Positions 1 to 8,147 of a stretch of DNA of 64,000 bases are shown here, piece after piece (within the stretch, counting starts at the first letter, position 1; the number at the start of each line of letters is the position of its first letter). The notes beneath the pieces are model-generated. The model ran no database searches. It was not told the origin of the DNA and saw nothing but the letters and a program-made list of their open reading frames with translations. The position numbers were made by a program, and so were the translations under genes. The DNA is from Paraburkholderia sp. BL21I4N1 (GTDB taxonomy: Bacteria > Pseudomonadota > Gammaproteobacteria > Burkholderiales > Burkholderiaceae): contig NZ_PVEN01000001.1 in assembly GCF_002973525.1 (NCBI RefSeq), positions 682,001 to 746,000 of the forward strand. Reading direction: 5' to 3'.

Positions 1-373
1 CCGGTTCGGCGAGAAAAAGTGTCGCCGACAGATCGCTGCGAATCCGGAAGTCGGTGCCGCGCAATTGGCGGATCGCGTTGTCCACGTGCGTGCCGAAACC
101 GTCGCCGCCGGCGTAGCGGTTGAAGAGTGGCGGAAATACCTTGAGCGGCAACGCGGCGGAAAAGAAGCGAGCATGGCGACCGAGCGCGTCCTGAATCGCA
201 TCGCCCACCGCGCGTGCGGCGGGTGAGCCTTCCGCTAGCTGCTGGTTGCGTTTGACCTGTGCAGACTGCGTACCGGAAGTCGCGTTACCGTCGATCCATT
301 GCGCCGCGTCGAGAACGTCGCGACATTGCGCGACCTGCTCCTTGCTGAGTACGCCGGGAAGATGCAGCATCAT
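1..373 (-). CDS. piuC: PKHD-type Fe(II)/2-oxoglutarate hydroxylase, PiuC/YbiX-like (N-terminal part only)
   Basis: The reverse strand from the ATG at 373 stays open to the window edge, giving about 124 residues that begin [13 protein letters not shown] and include [12 protein letters not shown]. The HVD triad start is the usual iron-ligand HxD of the PKHD (prolyl/lysyl hydroxylase) family; the distal His and the 2-oxoglutarate arginine lie outside the window. The family occurs beside TonB-dependent siderophore receptors (fiu-ybiX in E. coli, piuA-piuC in Pseudomonas). Here it is the last visible gene of such an operon, and its ATG overlaps the stop of the Sel1 gene by four bases. Family call is firm; the substrate is not known. 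Confidence 0.88.
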   Translation of the reverse strand, partial: MMLHLPGVLSKEQVAQCRDVLDAAQWIDGNATSGTQSAQVKRNQQLAEGSPAARAVGDAIQDALGRHARFFSAALPLKVFPPLFNRYAGGDGFGTHVDNAIRQLRGTDFRIRSDLSATLFLAEP

Positions 374-1173
374 GCGCGCGACTCCCGTGTCGGGTTCAGC
401 GTGGCGCCGAACGTGGTGGCAAGGCTGCCCGCGTGGCTCACCGTATTGAAGTCGTCTGCCAGGGCCTGAAACGCCTTGACCGGCGAAGCGGCCAGCCACG
501 TCCGCATCTTCGCGACGAACGAAGCGGTAGCCGTTTGCGGCACCTGCCGCAGCCAGTGCACCGCGGCTTCGCTCTCGCCGCGCGCGGCCAGTAGCCGCGC
601 GTAATTGAACTGACCGCGAAAATCACCGCCTTCCGCCGCGCGGCGATAGTAGTCAAACGCGATGCTTGCGTCCGCATCGACTTCCCAGCCGTCCTCGTAA
701 AAGCTGCCGACGAAGTTGAGCGACTTCGCATGGCCGAGTTCGGCGGCACGCTGAAACCACCGCAACGCTTGCGCCCGATCGGCTTCGACGCCGTTGCCGA
801 GCGCCAACGCCGAGGCATAGTTGTACATGCCCCAATCGAGTCCGGACCGCGCCGCGAGCCGATACCAATACACGGCAACCGGCGCGCAGGCGGTGGTGCC
901 CCAGCCGTGCGCGTAGCAGCGCCCGAGCATGTTCATCGCCATTGGATGATCGCGGCGCGCCGCATGGGCGAACCACGTGAACGCTGCGCCGGCATCGCGC
1001 GTCACGCCGTGTCCGTCGAGCAGATACTGACCGTACACGGCCTGCGCCTCGACGATGCCGTTCTGCGCCGCCGCCGCGACCCACGCGGCGGCCTGGGCGG
1101 GCGGCCCGGCGAGAATCGCGGCGAACTCGTCATGCGACACGCTCGCCAGCGCCTTCAATGTCACCTGTTCCAT
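370..1173 (-). CDS. Sel1-like repeat (TPR-type) protein
   Basis: A 267-residue protein starting [14 protein letters not shown]. It shows at least four Sel1-type repeats with the pattern A..WF..AA..GH..A...LG..Y..G, for example [20 protein letters not shown] and [20 protein letters not shown]. Such alpha-solenoids bind other proteins. There is no signal peptide, so it is probably cytoplasmic. The reading frame stays open upstream to 1731, but that extension is antisense-free noise inside the receptor gene; the ATG at 1173 lies 11 bases after the receptor stop and is the natural start. A Sel1 protein between receptor and hydroxylase is a known arrangement for PiuC loci. Its exact role in iron uptake is unknown. 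Confidence 0.85.
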   Translation of the reverse strand: MEQVTLKALASVSHDEFAAILAGPPAQAAAWVAAAAQNGIVEAQAVYGQYLLDGHGVTRDAGAAFTWFAHAARRDHPMAMNMLGRCYAHGWGTTACAPVAVYWYRLAARSGLDWGMYNYASALALGNGVEADRAQALRWFQRAAELGHAKSLNFVGSFYEDGWEVDADASIAFDYYRRAAEGGDFRGQFNYARLLAARGESEAAVHWLRQVPQTATASFVAKMRTWLAASPVKAFQALADDFNTVSHAGSLATTFGATLNPTRESRA

Positions 1174-1184
1174 CGCGCCGCTGC

Positions 1185-3434
1185 TTAGTAATGCGCGTTG
1201 AGCGTCAGGAAGGCCGAACGCCCGGCGGCGATCGACGCGTAATGCGCCGGATACGCCTGGTCGTAATACGTCCGGTTGAAGATGTTCTGCACGTTCAGTT
1301 GCAGATCGACCTTCTTGTTGATCCGGTACGTCGCCACGCCATCGAAGCGCCAGTAAGACGGCACCGCGCGCAGGTTCGCCGTGTCGCCGTAAACCTGCGA
1401 CATATAGAACGCGCCGCCGCCGATCGTGAACTTCGGCAGTACGTCGTAGCTGGTCCACAAACTGATGCTGTTCTTCGGCGTATTCGGGAATTGATGGCCG
1501 TTGTCCGACGTGGTCTTGCCGTTGTCGCGCAACTCGCTCTTCATGTACGTGTAGCCGCCGAACACCTGCCACCTGTTCGTCAATTGGCCGGCCAGGCCGA
1601 ATTCGAAACCTTGTACGCGCTTGTTGCCCACCATCGCGTAGGCGTTGTTCGGCAGCGTGACGCGCGCATTGGTCGTGTCGATCTGGAACAGCGCGCCGGT
1701 CAGCGAGAGCTTGTTGTTCAGCACGTTCCACTTGGTGCCGAGTTCGATGCTGCGGTTCTTTTCCGGTGCGAGATCGGCGGCGTTTGCGCCCACGCCGCCG
1801 CGGCCCGGCGTCAACGATTGCGTTTCACTGCCCTGGCCGAGCAGGGCACCCGCCGGCGTCGAGGAGGTCGCGATCGACGCATAGATGCTGCCGTTCGAGG
1901 CCGGTTTGAAGACGAGGCCGAACTGGTAGTTGAACAGCGTGTCGTCGCGTGAGACGCGATTGCCGCCATTGGCCATCGTGTTGCGCAGATCGGTCGAGTA
2001 ATCGTCGACGCGCAGGCCGACGTTCGCCTGCCAGCGCTTCGACAACTCGATCGTGTCGAACGCATACACCGATTTGGTGACGGTGCGCTGTTCGCTCGGG
2101 TCGTTGGTCTGACGCACCGAACCGGCCCACGGGTCGTTCGGATTCGGCGACCACAGGCTCGTGCAGTTATAGCCCGAGGCCGCGCCGATACCCTTGGTTT
2201 TGCAGATCGCGCCGGTCGCCGCGGCCACCGTGTATGAGTCGTTCACACTGGTTTCGCGCGACACTTCAAGCCCGGTGGTGAAACTGTGCTTGAGAAAACC
2301 GGTCTTGAACTCGCCGAACAATTCGGTTTGGTTCGCGAGGCTGTAGACGTCGCTGGCCCGCGTGTTCGCACGGCGCCAGACCATGCCGTTCACCACGTTG
2401 CCCTGGCTGTCGTCGGGCTGGGTCCAGATGTAGTCCTGAGTTGCCTTCGTGTAGCGCGTGGTGTTGCGGATCGTCAGATTGCCGTTGATGTCGTGCTCGA
2501 CGCGCACCGTGCCGATGTCCGAGGTCGTCTTGCGGAAATCGCGGTCGATCAGGCCGTAGAAGTTGTGACGGTCCACATTGGCCGGATAGATCGTGCCGAC
2601 GTTGGCCGGCCTGTTGGTGGTCGTATAGAAATACGGAATGCCGCTGTCCGGCAGATCGTCGGTGGTGAGGTGGTAGTAACTCGCGGTGATGCGGGTCGGC
2701 GTGCCGAGCCCGTAGGTGAACGACGGCGCGATGCCCCAGCGCTCGTTATTGACGGCGTCGCGGCCGGGCACGTCGTTGTTGTGGCTCATCACGTTCAGGC
2801 GGAAGGCCGCATGATCGGCCATTTGCCAGTTGCCGTCGGCGGTGAAGCGGCGGTAGCGGTCGGTGCCGAGGCCCGCGCTGCCGTCGGCGGAATTGCCCAG
2901 ATGCGGCGCCTTGCTGATCAGGTTGATACTGCCGCCCGCGCCGCCACGGCCGCCGTAGGCGCCGTCCGAACCCTTGGTGACTTCGACGCTCTCGATGTCG
3001 AACACCTCGTGGGTGGTCGCGCCGACGTCGCGCATGCCGTCGATGAACGTGCTGCCCTAGGCGTCGTAGCCGCGAATGAACGGCCGGTCGCCGAGCGGAT
3101 TGCCACCTTCGCCGGCGCCGAACGTGATGCCCGGCACGGTGCGCAGCGCTTCAGTCAGCGTCGCGGCGCCGGTGCTCCTGATCAGTTCCTGCGGAATCAC
3201 GGTCACCGACTTCGGCGTGTCGACGAGCGGCGCGGTGAATTTGTCCGACGCCGAGCGATCGGTCTTGAAGCCGTGGTCCGCCTGACCCTGCACGGTGATC
3301 GGCGCAAGTTGACCTTCCTTGTCGGGTGGCGCTGTGCCGGCGGTGCCCTGTGCCAGAGCAGGGCCAGCGGCCAGCATGCCGCAGAGTGTCGTGCTGAGTT
3401 TCCCGAGCTTCGGTTCGTCGGACCGCAACTTCAT
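1185..3434 (-). pseudogene. fiu: Fiu-like TonB-dependent catecholate siderophore receptor, interrupted by an amber codon
   Basis: Two open stretches in the same frame make one receptor of about 749 codons. The first (3434 to 3060) has a signal peptide ending near PALAQG and the TonB plug start, and stops after FIRGYDA. The second continues GSTFIDGMRDV, then the plug motif GGRGGAGGSINLISK, the barrel, and a C-terminus ending in aromatic-rich strands (FLTLNAHY). The stop is TAG at 3059-3057, where relatives usually have Q (CAG), so a single C-to-T change explains it. Everything else looks intact, so the lesion is recent, or is a sequencing error. Outer-membrane uptake of ferric catecholates is the family role. 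Without suppression the product would be only the first 125 residues. Confidence 0.85.
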
Positions 3435-3780
3435 TTTCTTCCCCGTCGAGTGCTGGCGACCAGGGTGGCTGTTCCATCAACCTTACCCGGTCATTCCATG
3501 TTTATTACAAAGTGTTTGCGGCACGCATTCTATGCAATGCGGTTGTAATTGAGAAGCGTTCTCAACGAAAAACGTGCGGGGAGGCGGGGAAGTGGGGACT
3601 TGGTGCAGGCGTACTTATTCGAAGATGGCGGAATTTGAGCGAGGAAGAGCGGGATTCGATGCGCTCGATGAGGCGCATGGCGACGTCTGGTCGTCTAAAT
3701 GTCTGGTGTGATTTTTTGCCGCCCGCCTCGCGTTTCAACGTGGCCGAGGCGCTACCACGTGGCCACTTCTAGGCGGGAAT
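3435..3780. other. Intergenic region between the receptor operon and the oxidoreductase gene
   Basis: These 346 bases hold the receptor leader and its Fur-type promoter (3527-3565). The part from about 3566 to 3780 has no convincing gene: the short plus-strand frames there have no ribosome site and no recognisable product. No clear terminator with a T-run is seen for the oxidoreductase gene that ends at 3781. Confidence 0.6.
3527..3565 (-). promoter_or_regulatory. Predicted promoter with overlapping Fur-box-like palindrome for the siderophore receptor operon
   Basis: The perfect 17-base palindrome TTGAGAAGCGTTCTCAA lies at 3549-3565. Read on the minus strand, TTCTCA (3555-3550) can be the -35 and TAGAAT (3532-3527) the -10, with a 17-base spacer. 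The palindrome has the TGA.AA...TT.TCA skeleton of a 7-1-7 Fur site and covers the -35, the usual place for iron repression. It sits about 115 bases upstream of the receptor start. The fit to the Fur consensus is partial, so binding is an inference. Confidence 0.55.
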
Positions 3781-5022
3781 CTAGAACCGCTCGGCCCTGA
3801 ACGGTCGCGGATCGACCGCCGTCTCCTCGCCCGTCATCATTTCGGCAATCAGGCGACCCGTGATCGGGCCAAGCGTCAACCCGTGATGTGCGTGACCCAA
3901 CGCGAGCCACAAGTCCCGATGATTTCTCGCGGGCCCGATGATCGGCATCATGTCGGGGGTGCAGGGACGGCGTCCCATCCACGGTTCGTCGTCCAGACGC
4001 TCGCCGAGCGGGAACAGTTTGCGTGCAACCGGTTCGACCGCGGCGAGTTGCGCCGGCGTTTTGGGCGCATCGCACAAGGCGATTTCCGCGCCGGTGGTCA
4101 GGCGGATGCCGCGCGCCATCGGCGCGAGCACGTAGCCGGTTTCGGCGTCCAGCACCGGATGGTTCAAACGGGCCGCGCCTTGCGGCGCGTAGTGCATGTG
4201 ATATCCGCGTTTGACGGCGAGCGGCAAGCGATAACCCAGTCGCGTGGTCAGTCGATCCGACCACGGTCCCAACGCGACGACCGCCGATCGCGCGGCGATC
4301 GTTCCATCCTGCGTATCGACTTCCCAAGCTTCGCGAAGCGTGTCCGCATCGCCGATAAAAAAGCGGCCGCCCAGCGCTTCGAAATACTTCGCGTAGGCGG
4401 TGACGAGCGCATGCGGATCGCTCACCGAATCGGACTGCGGATAGCGCACCGCGCCGAGCAAGGTCTCGTCGAGATCGGGTTCCATCTGCTGCAGACGAAC
4501 GGCGTCGAGCGCGTCGAACTCGACACCGTACTCCGCTTTCCAGCGTTCGGCGACGTGGATTTCCTTGTCGTGAGCCGCCGCGCTGCGAAACACCTTCATC
4601 CAGCCGGTCGGGCGCAAGAGCGCACTTGCGCCGGCCGCGTCGGCCAGCGCGCGGTGCTCGCTCACACTGCGCTCGATCAGCGTCGAATACGACTTCGCGA
4701 TCGCCGCGTGCGTGGCGGGGTGGGAATTGCGCCAGTATTGCCATAGGAATGGCGCCATTTTGAACAGGGCGGCGGCATGGTAACGAACATCCGGTGACTG
4801 GTTGCGCGCATAGCGAAGCCAGGTCTCCAGGTCGCGCGGAAACGCATACGGATAGACACCTTCGCGCTGGATCAAGCCGGCGTTGCCGAACGACGTCTCA
4901 TTGCCCGGCAGCTTGCGGTCGACCAGGGCGACCTGGCGGCCGCGCTTCTGCAGATGCACGGCGGCGCACACGCCGACGATACCCGCGCCGAGTACCACGG
5001 TGTCGAATGGAATACGGTTCAT
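3781..5022 (-). CDS. FAD-dependent oxidoreductase of the DadA (D-amino-acid dehydrogenase) type
   Basis: 413 residues. The N-terminus TVVLGAGIVGVCAAVHLQKR is the Rossmann FAD-binding GxGxxG motif, followed by the DAO-family motif NETSFGNAGLIQ and a C-terminal W.LALGHAHHGLTLGPITG segment. This is the layout of DadA-like enzymes that oxidise D-amino acids (or proline/glycine-like amines) to the oxo acid and pass electrons to the respiratory chain. It is shorter in detail than and probably not the true dadA, which usually sits beside an alanine racemase and an Lrp regulator. Here it overlaps by four bases the end of the upstream LysR gene, so the two are probably co-transcribed. Substrate unknown. 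Confidence 0.82.
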   Translation of the reverse strand: MNRIPFDTVVLGAGIVGVCAAVHLQKRGRQVALVDRKLPGNETSFGNAGLIQREGVYPYAFPRDLETWLRYARNQSPDVRYHAAALFKMAPFLWQYWRNSHPATHAAIAKSYSTLIERSVSEHRALADAAGASALLRPTGWMKVFRSAAAHDKEIHVAERWKAEYGVEFDALDAVRLQQMEPDLDETLLGAVRYPQSDSVSDPHALVTAYAKYFEALGGRFFIGDADTLREAWEVDTQDGTIAARSAVVALGPWSDRLTTRLGYRLPLAVKRGYHMHYAPQGAARLNHPVLDAETGYVLAPMARGIRLTTGAEIALCDAPKTPAQLAAVEPVARKLFPLGERLDDEPWMGRRPCTPDMMPIIGPARNHRDLWLALGHAHHGLTLGPITGRLIAEMMTGEETAVDPRPFRAERF

Positions 5023-5930
5023 TGGCCCTGCCTGAAGTCACTGTGTGCGAATAATTCCACGATCCACTCCACGAACGCCCGCGTCGCGCCGCTCGCATTG
5101 CGGCCATCCGGATAGACGATGGAGACGGGCACCGGTGAGCTTCTCGCGTCGGCCAGCACTTCCTTCAGACGGCCCGATTGAAGATACGGCAACGCGACGA
5201 ACTCCGACAGCTGGATCAACCCCAATCCTTCGAGACCGCATTGCAGATAGGCTTCGGTTTCGTTGACGGCGAAGCGGCTCGGCATGCTCAGCGTGAGCGG
5301 CTCCCCCCGCACGTGGAAGCGCCAGTCGAGCGGTCGGCCGGTCGCGTTCGAGATGTAGTTGACCGCCCGGTGATCGGCCAGCGCCGCCACGGTATCGGGT
5401 TCGCCGTGTGCCTTCAGATAGCGCGGCGACGCGCAGGTGATCCAGTTCAACTGGCCGATGCGACGGCCGGTCAGCGTCGAATCCGCCAGCGCGCCGGTGC
5501 GGATCACGCAGTCGATGCCGTCGTAGATCAGGTCCGCGGGGCGGTCGCTCAGACCGAGCACGAGTTCGATACCGGGAAAACGCTGCTCGAAATCCTTGAG
5601 CCGCGGCAACACCAGGCCGCGGCCGATCACGCCCGGCATGTCCGCCCGCACGCGTCCGCGCGGGGCTGCGGTGTCGGTCGACAGTTCGTTTTCCGCGCGT
5701 ACGATTTCCGCGAGGATTGCGCGGCATGACGCGTAATAGCGCTCACCCGCGTCGGTCAGACTGAGCGTTCGGGTGCTACGGCGAAGTAGTGCGGCGCCTA
5801 GTTCGCGCTCCAATTGCTTGATGATGGTCGTGACCGACGAACGGGGCAGCGCGAGCGTTTCGGCGGCCTTGCTGAAGCTTTGAGCCTCGACAATGCGCAC
5901 AAACGTTGTCATCGCTTGAAGTTTGTCCAT
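5019..5930 (-). CDS. LysR-family transcriptional regulator
   Basis: 303 residues. The N-terminal winged helix-turn-helix (MTTFVRIVEAQSFSKAAETL, then PRSSVTTIIKQLE) is typical of the LysR subgroup that controls divergently transcribed oxidoreductases, followed by a periplasmic-binding-like effector domain. The start at 5930 fits the family. It is translationally coupled to the DadA-like gene (ATGA overlap) and diverges from the NmrA-like reductase at 6255, which is its most likely target together with its own operon. The effector is unknown. Confidence 0.9.
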   Translation of the reverse strand: MDKLQAMTTFVRIVEAQSFSKAAETLALPRSSVTTIIKQLERELGAALLRRSTRTLSLTDAGERYYASCRAILAEIVRAENELSTDTAAPRGRVRADMPGVIGRGLVLPRLKDFEQRFPGIELVLGLSDRPADLIYDGIDCVIRTGALADSTLTGRRIGQLNWITCASPRYLKAHGEPDTVAALADHRAVNYISNATGRPLDWRFHVRGEPLTLSMPSRFAVNETEAYLQCGLEGLGLIQLSEFVALPYLQSGRLKEVLADARSSPVPVSIVYPDGRNASGATRAFVEWIVELFAHSDFRQGQ

Positions 5931-6254
5931 GAGCCGGATACCTGTGCGGTTCGTGTCGCGCCGTCCATGGGCGCGTTGAAGCGGGAATCATCTTACAGCG
6001 ATACCCCCGCGCGTTGCGTTTGACCGGCGTTACGTCCGTACGCGCTCGAACCGGGCGTTCGGGACTCACGCGTTGTCAATTCCGTCGCGGCGAACAATGC
6101 CGATGCCCCGCGCCCCTAGACTCCAGATCGTCAGGCTGACTCCTGCCTGAGACCCCGTGAAATACCGCGCGGGTAGCGGCGGATCACGATCGCACCCGCA
6201 CGGTTTTCAAACCTCGCTTGTCCACTTTATCGCCAGTCGGAAAAGGTCACTACC
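5931..6254. other. Divergent promoter region between the LysR gene and the NmrA-like reductase
   Basis: 324 bases without a gene. It must carry both divergent promoters and the LysR operator. A ribosome site GGAAAAGG lies just upstream of the reductase ATG at 6255. I could not single out one convincing T-N11-A operator or -10/-35 pair by eye, and I see no RNA gene. Confidence 0.5.
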
Positions 6255-7199
6255 ATGTCGCATTCTCAATCCATTCTCGTTCTCGGCGCCGGTGAGCTCG
6301 GCATGGCCGTCTTGCGCAGTCTCGCGCGCCGCGCCGCTGTGAAACCGGGCGTGTCGGTCGCCGCGCTGCTGCGTCCGTCGGCGCTCGATTCGAACGATCC
6401 GGCCAGGCGGAAAGACGTCGCCGAACTGCGCGCGCTGGCTGTCGAACTTGTGCCGGGCGACCTCAACGCGTTGTCCGAGGCGTCGCTTGCCGATTTGTTC
6501 CGACGCTTTGATACCGTGATTTCGTGCACCGGGTTTGTCGGCGGTCGAGGTGTACAGCTCAAGCTCGCGCGTGCCGCGCTCGACGCCGGTATCCAACGGT
6601 ATTTTCCGTGGCAGTTCGGCGTCGACTATGACGTGATCGGCCGGGGCAGCGCGCAGGATCTGTTCGACGAACAACTCGACGTACGCGATCTGTTGCGCGC
6701 GCAACAGAATACCGAATGGGTGATCGTGTCGACGGGCATGTTCACGAGTTTCCTCTTTGTGCCGTCTTTCGGCGTGGTGGACCTCGAACGCAACACGGTT
6801 CATGCGCTCGGCAGCTGGGACAACGCGGTGACCGTCACCACCGCAGACGACATCGGCATGCTGACCGCCGAGATCGTTTTCACCGAACCGCGCATCAGGG
6901 ACGAAATCGTCTACGTGGCAGGCGACACCGTCACCTACGGCCAACTCGCGGACGCTATCGACGCCCTGCGCGGCGTGAAATCCCAGCGCGTGGCATGGAG
7001 CGTTCCGCAATTGAAGCGCGAACTCGCGACCGAGCCGGACGACTCGCTGCGCAAATACCGCGTGGTGTTCGCCGAAGGGGCGGGCGTGTCGTGGCAAAAG
7101 GCGCGCACCTTCAACGCGCAAAAGCAGATCGCCGTCTGCTCGATGGCGCAATGGATGCGCGCCAACCTGCGCTTCGACGCGAGCGTTCCGCTCCAGTAA
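6255..7199 (+). CDS. NmrA-like NAD(P)-binding reductase (isoflavone-reductase type)
   Basis: 314 residues. SILVLGAGELGMAVLRSLAR gives the Rossmann GxGxxG loop, and the chain length and motifs (FDTVISCTGFVG, YFPWQFGVDYD) match NmrA/isoflavone-reductase-like atypical short-chain dehydrogenases, which reduce aromatic alcohols or sense NADP. No catalytic YxxxK is obvious. It diverges from the LysR gene and probably responds to it. A Burkholderia aromatic alcohol reductase is the nearest description; the substrate cannot be told from sequence. Confidence 0.8.
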   Translation: MSHSQSILVLGAGELGMAVLRSLARRAAVKPGVSVAALLRPSALDSNDPARRKDVAELRALAVELVPGDLNALSEASLADLFRRFDTVISCTGFVGGRGVQLKLARAALDAGIQRYFPWQFGVDYDVIGRGSAQDLFDEQLDVRDLLRAQQNTEWVIVSTGMFTSFLFVPSFGVVDLERNTVHALGSWDNAVTVTTADDIGMLTAEIVFTEPRIRDEIVYVAGDTVTYGQLADAIDALRGVKSQRVAWSVPQLKRELATEPDDSLRKYRVVFAEGAGVSWQKARTFNAQKQIAVCSMAQWMRANLRFDASVPLQ

Positions 7200-7218
7200 A
7201 GTTGCGTGGTCATCCGCC

Positions 7219-7254
7219 GGCGCGGCCCGTTCGAGCGGGCTTCACGGCCGCGCC
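7219..7254 (+). terminator. GC-rich inverted repeat after the NmrA-like gene
   Basis: GGCGCGGCC (7219-7227) pairs perfectly with GGCCGCGCC (7246-7254), with a smaller CCCG/CGGG stem nested inside. It follows the reductase stop by 20 bases. There is no T-run, so a Rho-independent terminator is possible but not proven. Confidence 0.35.
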
Positions 7255-7354
7255 GCGTCCTGCGAAATACGTCTCTTGCGAGCCTGCTAAATCGCGCGGC
7301 GGCAGCTTCCACCCCGGCAGCGTGTAAACTGCTGACTTTTTTGACTCCGGTGGT

Positions 7355-8137
7355 ATGTTGCAAGCCCCCCAGCGCACAGCTCTCAGCGGCCCGGCGCTCA
7401 TTCGCCTGCTGGCTCGTCTGGCGGATGTCGATGTCCCCGAATCCCGGCAATCGCTTTCGGACCGGCTTAGCCAATGGCTCGGCTGGACCGACGCCATTGC
7501 GCTGTCGTCGGCGCTGAACGGCGCACCGCCCGCCGTGCCGGCCGGTGCGCGAAGGTTCGGCCGCGCCGAAGAGGACGAATGCGCGCGCGTGCGGGTTTCG
7601 CTGACGAAGTCCGTGGCGAGCGACAGTGTGCTTGTCGCGAGCAAGCGGCGCGGATTGGCCCACATGCAGATCCATCAGCCGCCAAACGCGCAAGCCCACA
7701 TGCCGTCGCAGCCCGCGCCGGCCGACGCGGCGCCCGACTACGCGGTGTTCCGGCAGCGCTACCAGGCGTTGCAGCAGTCGATGGAAACCGCGGTCGGCAC
7801 GCTACGCGTGCGCCTGCGCAGCCTGCTGGCCGCGAAAACGCCCGCGCTGGCGCGGCTCGCGGTGCTGGACGCCGTGATGGAGCGCGCACTCGGCGAGCGC
7901 GAGCGGAACCTGCTGGGCAGCGTGCCCGGCCTGCTGGCCGGGCATTTCGAGCGCTTGCGCGCGGCGGAGCAGGCGGCACTCGCCGCTGCCGCCGCCTCGG
8001 AGGACGACACCGTGGCGGTCACGCCCGGCGCATGGCTGGACGTGTTCCGCAAGGACATGCAGAGCGTGTTGCTTGCTGAACTGGACGTTCGTTTTCAACC
8101 GGTCGAAGGGTTGCTCGCGGCTCTTCGCACCAGCTAA
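7355..8137 (+). CDS. DUF3348-family protein, first gene of the MotAB-like block
   Basis: 260 residues, no signal peptide and no membrane segment. The N-terminal region (LIRLLARLADVDVPESRQSLSDRL) and the C-terminus (WLDVFRKDMQSVLLAELDVRFQPVEGLLAALR) agree with DUF3348, a family I know only from Burkholderiaceae and relatives. The central part is helical and Ala/Arg-rich (ALQQSMETAVGTLRVRLRSL), so coiled-coil contacts are likely. The next gene starts 10 bases after its stop. Function is unknown; the constant neighbourhood with a MotA-like and a MotB-like protein suggests a cytoplasmic partner of that membrane complex. Confidence 0.8.
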   Translation: MLQAPQRTALSGPALIRLLARLADVDVPESRQSLSDRLSQWLGWTDAIALSSALNGAPPAVPAGARRFGRAEEDECARVRVSLTKSVASDSVLVASKRRGLAHMQIHQPPNAQAHMPSQPAPADAAPDYAVFRQRYQALQQSMETAVGTLRVRLRSLLAAKTPALARLAVLDAVMERALGERERNLLGSVPGLLAGHFERLRAAEQAALAAAAASEDDTVAVTPGAWLDVFRKDMQSVLLAELDVRFQPVEGLLAALRTS

Positions 8138-8147
8138 CTGGGACACT

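Noticed and set aside
2286..3548. 420-codon open frame opposite the siderophore receptor
   Set aside because: Shadow of the receptor; Arg/Val/Gly-rich without domains or ribosome site.
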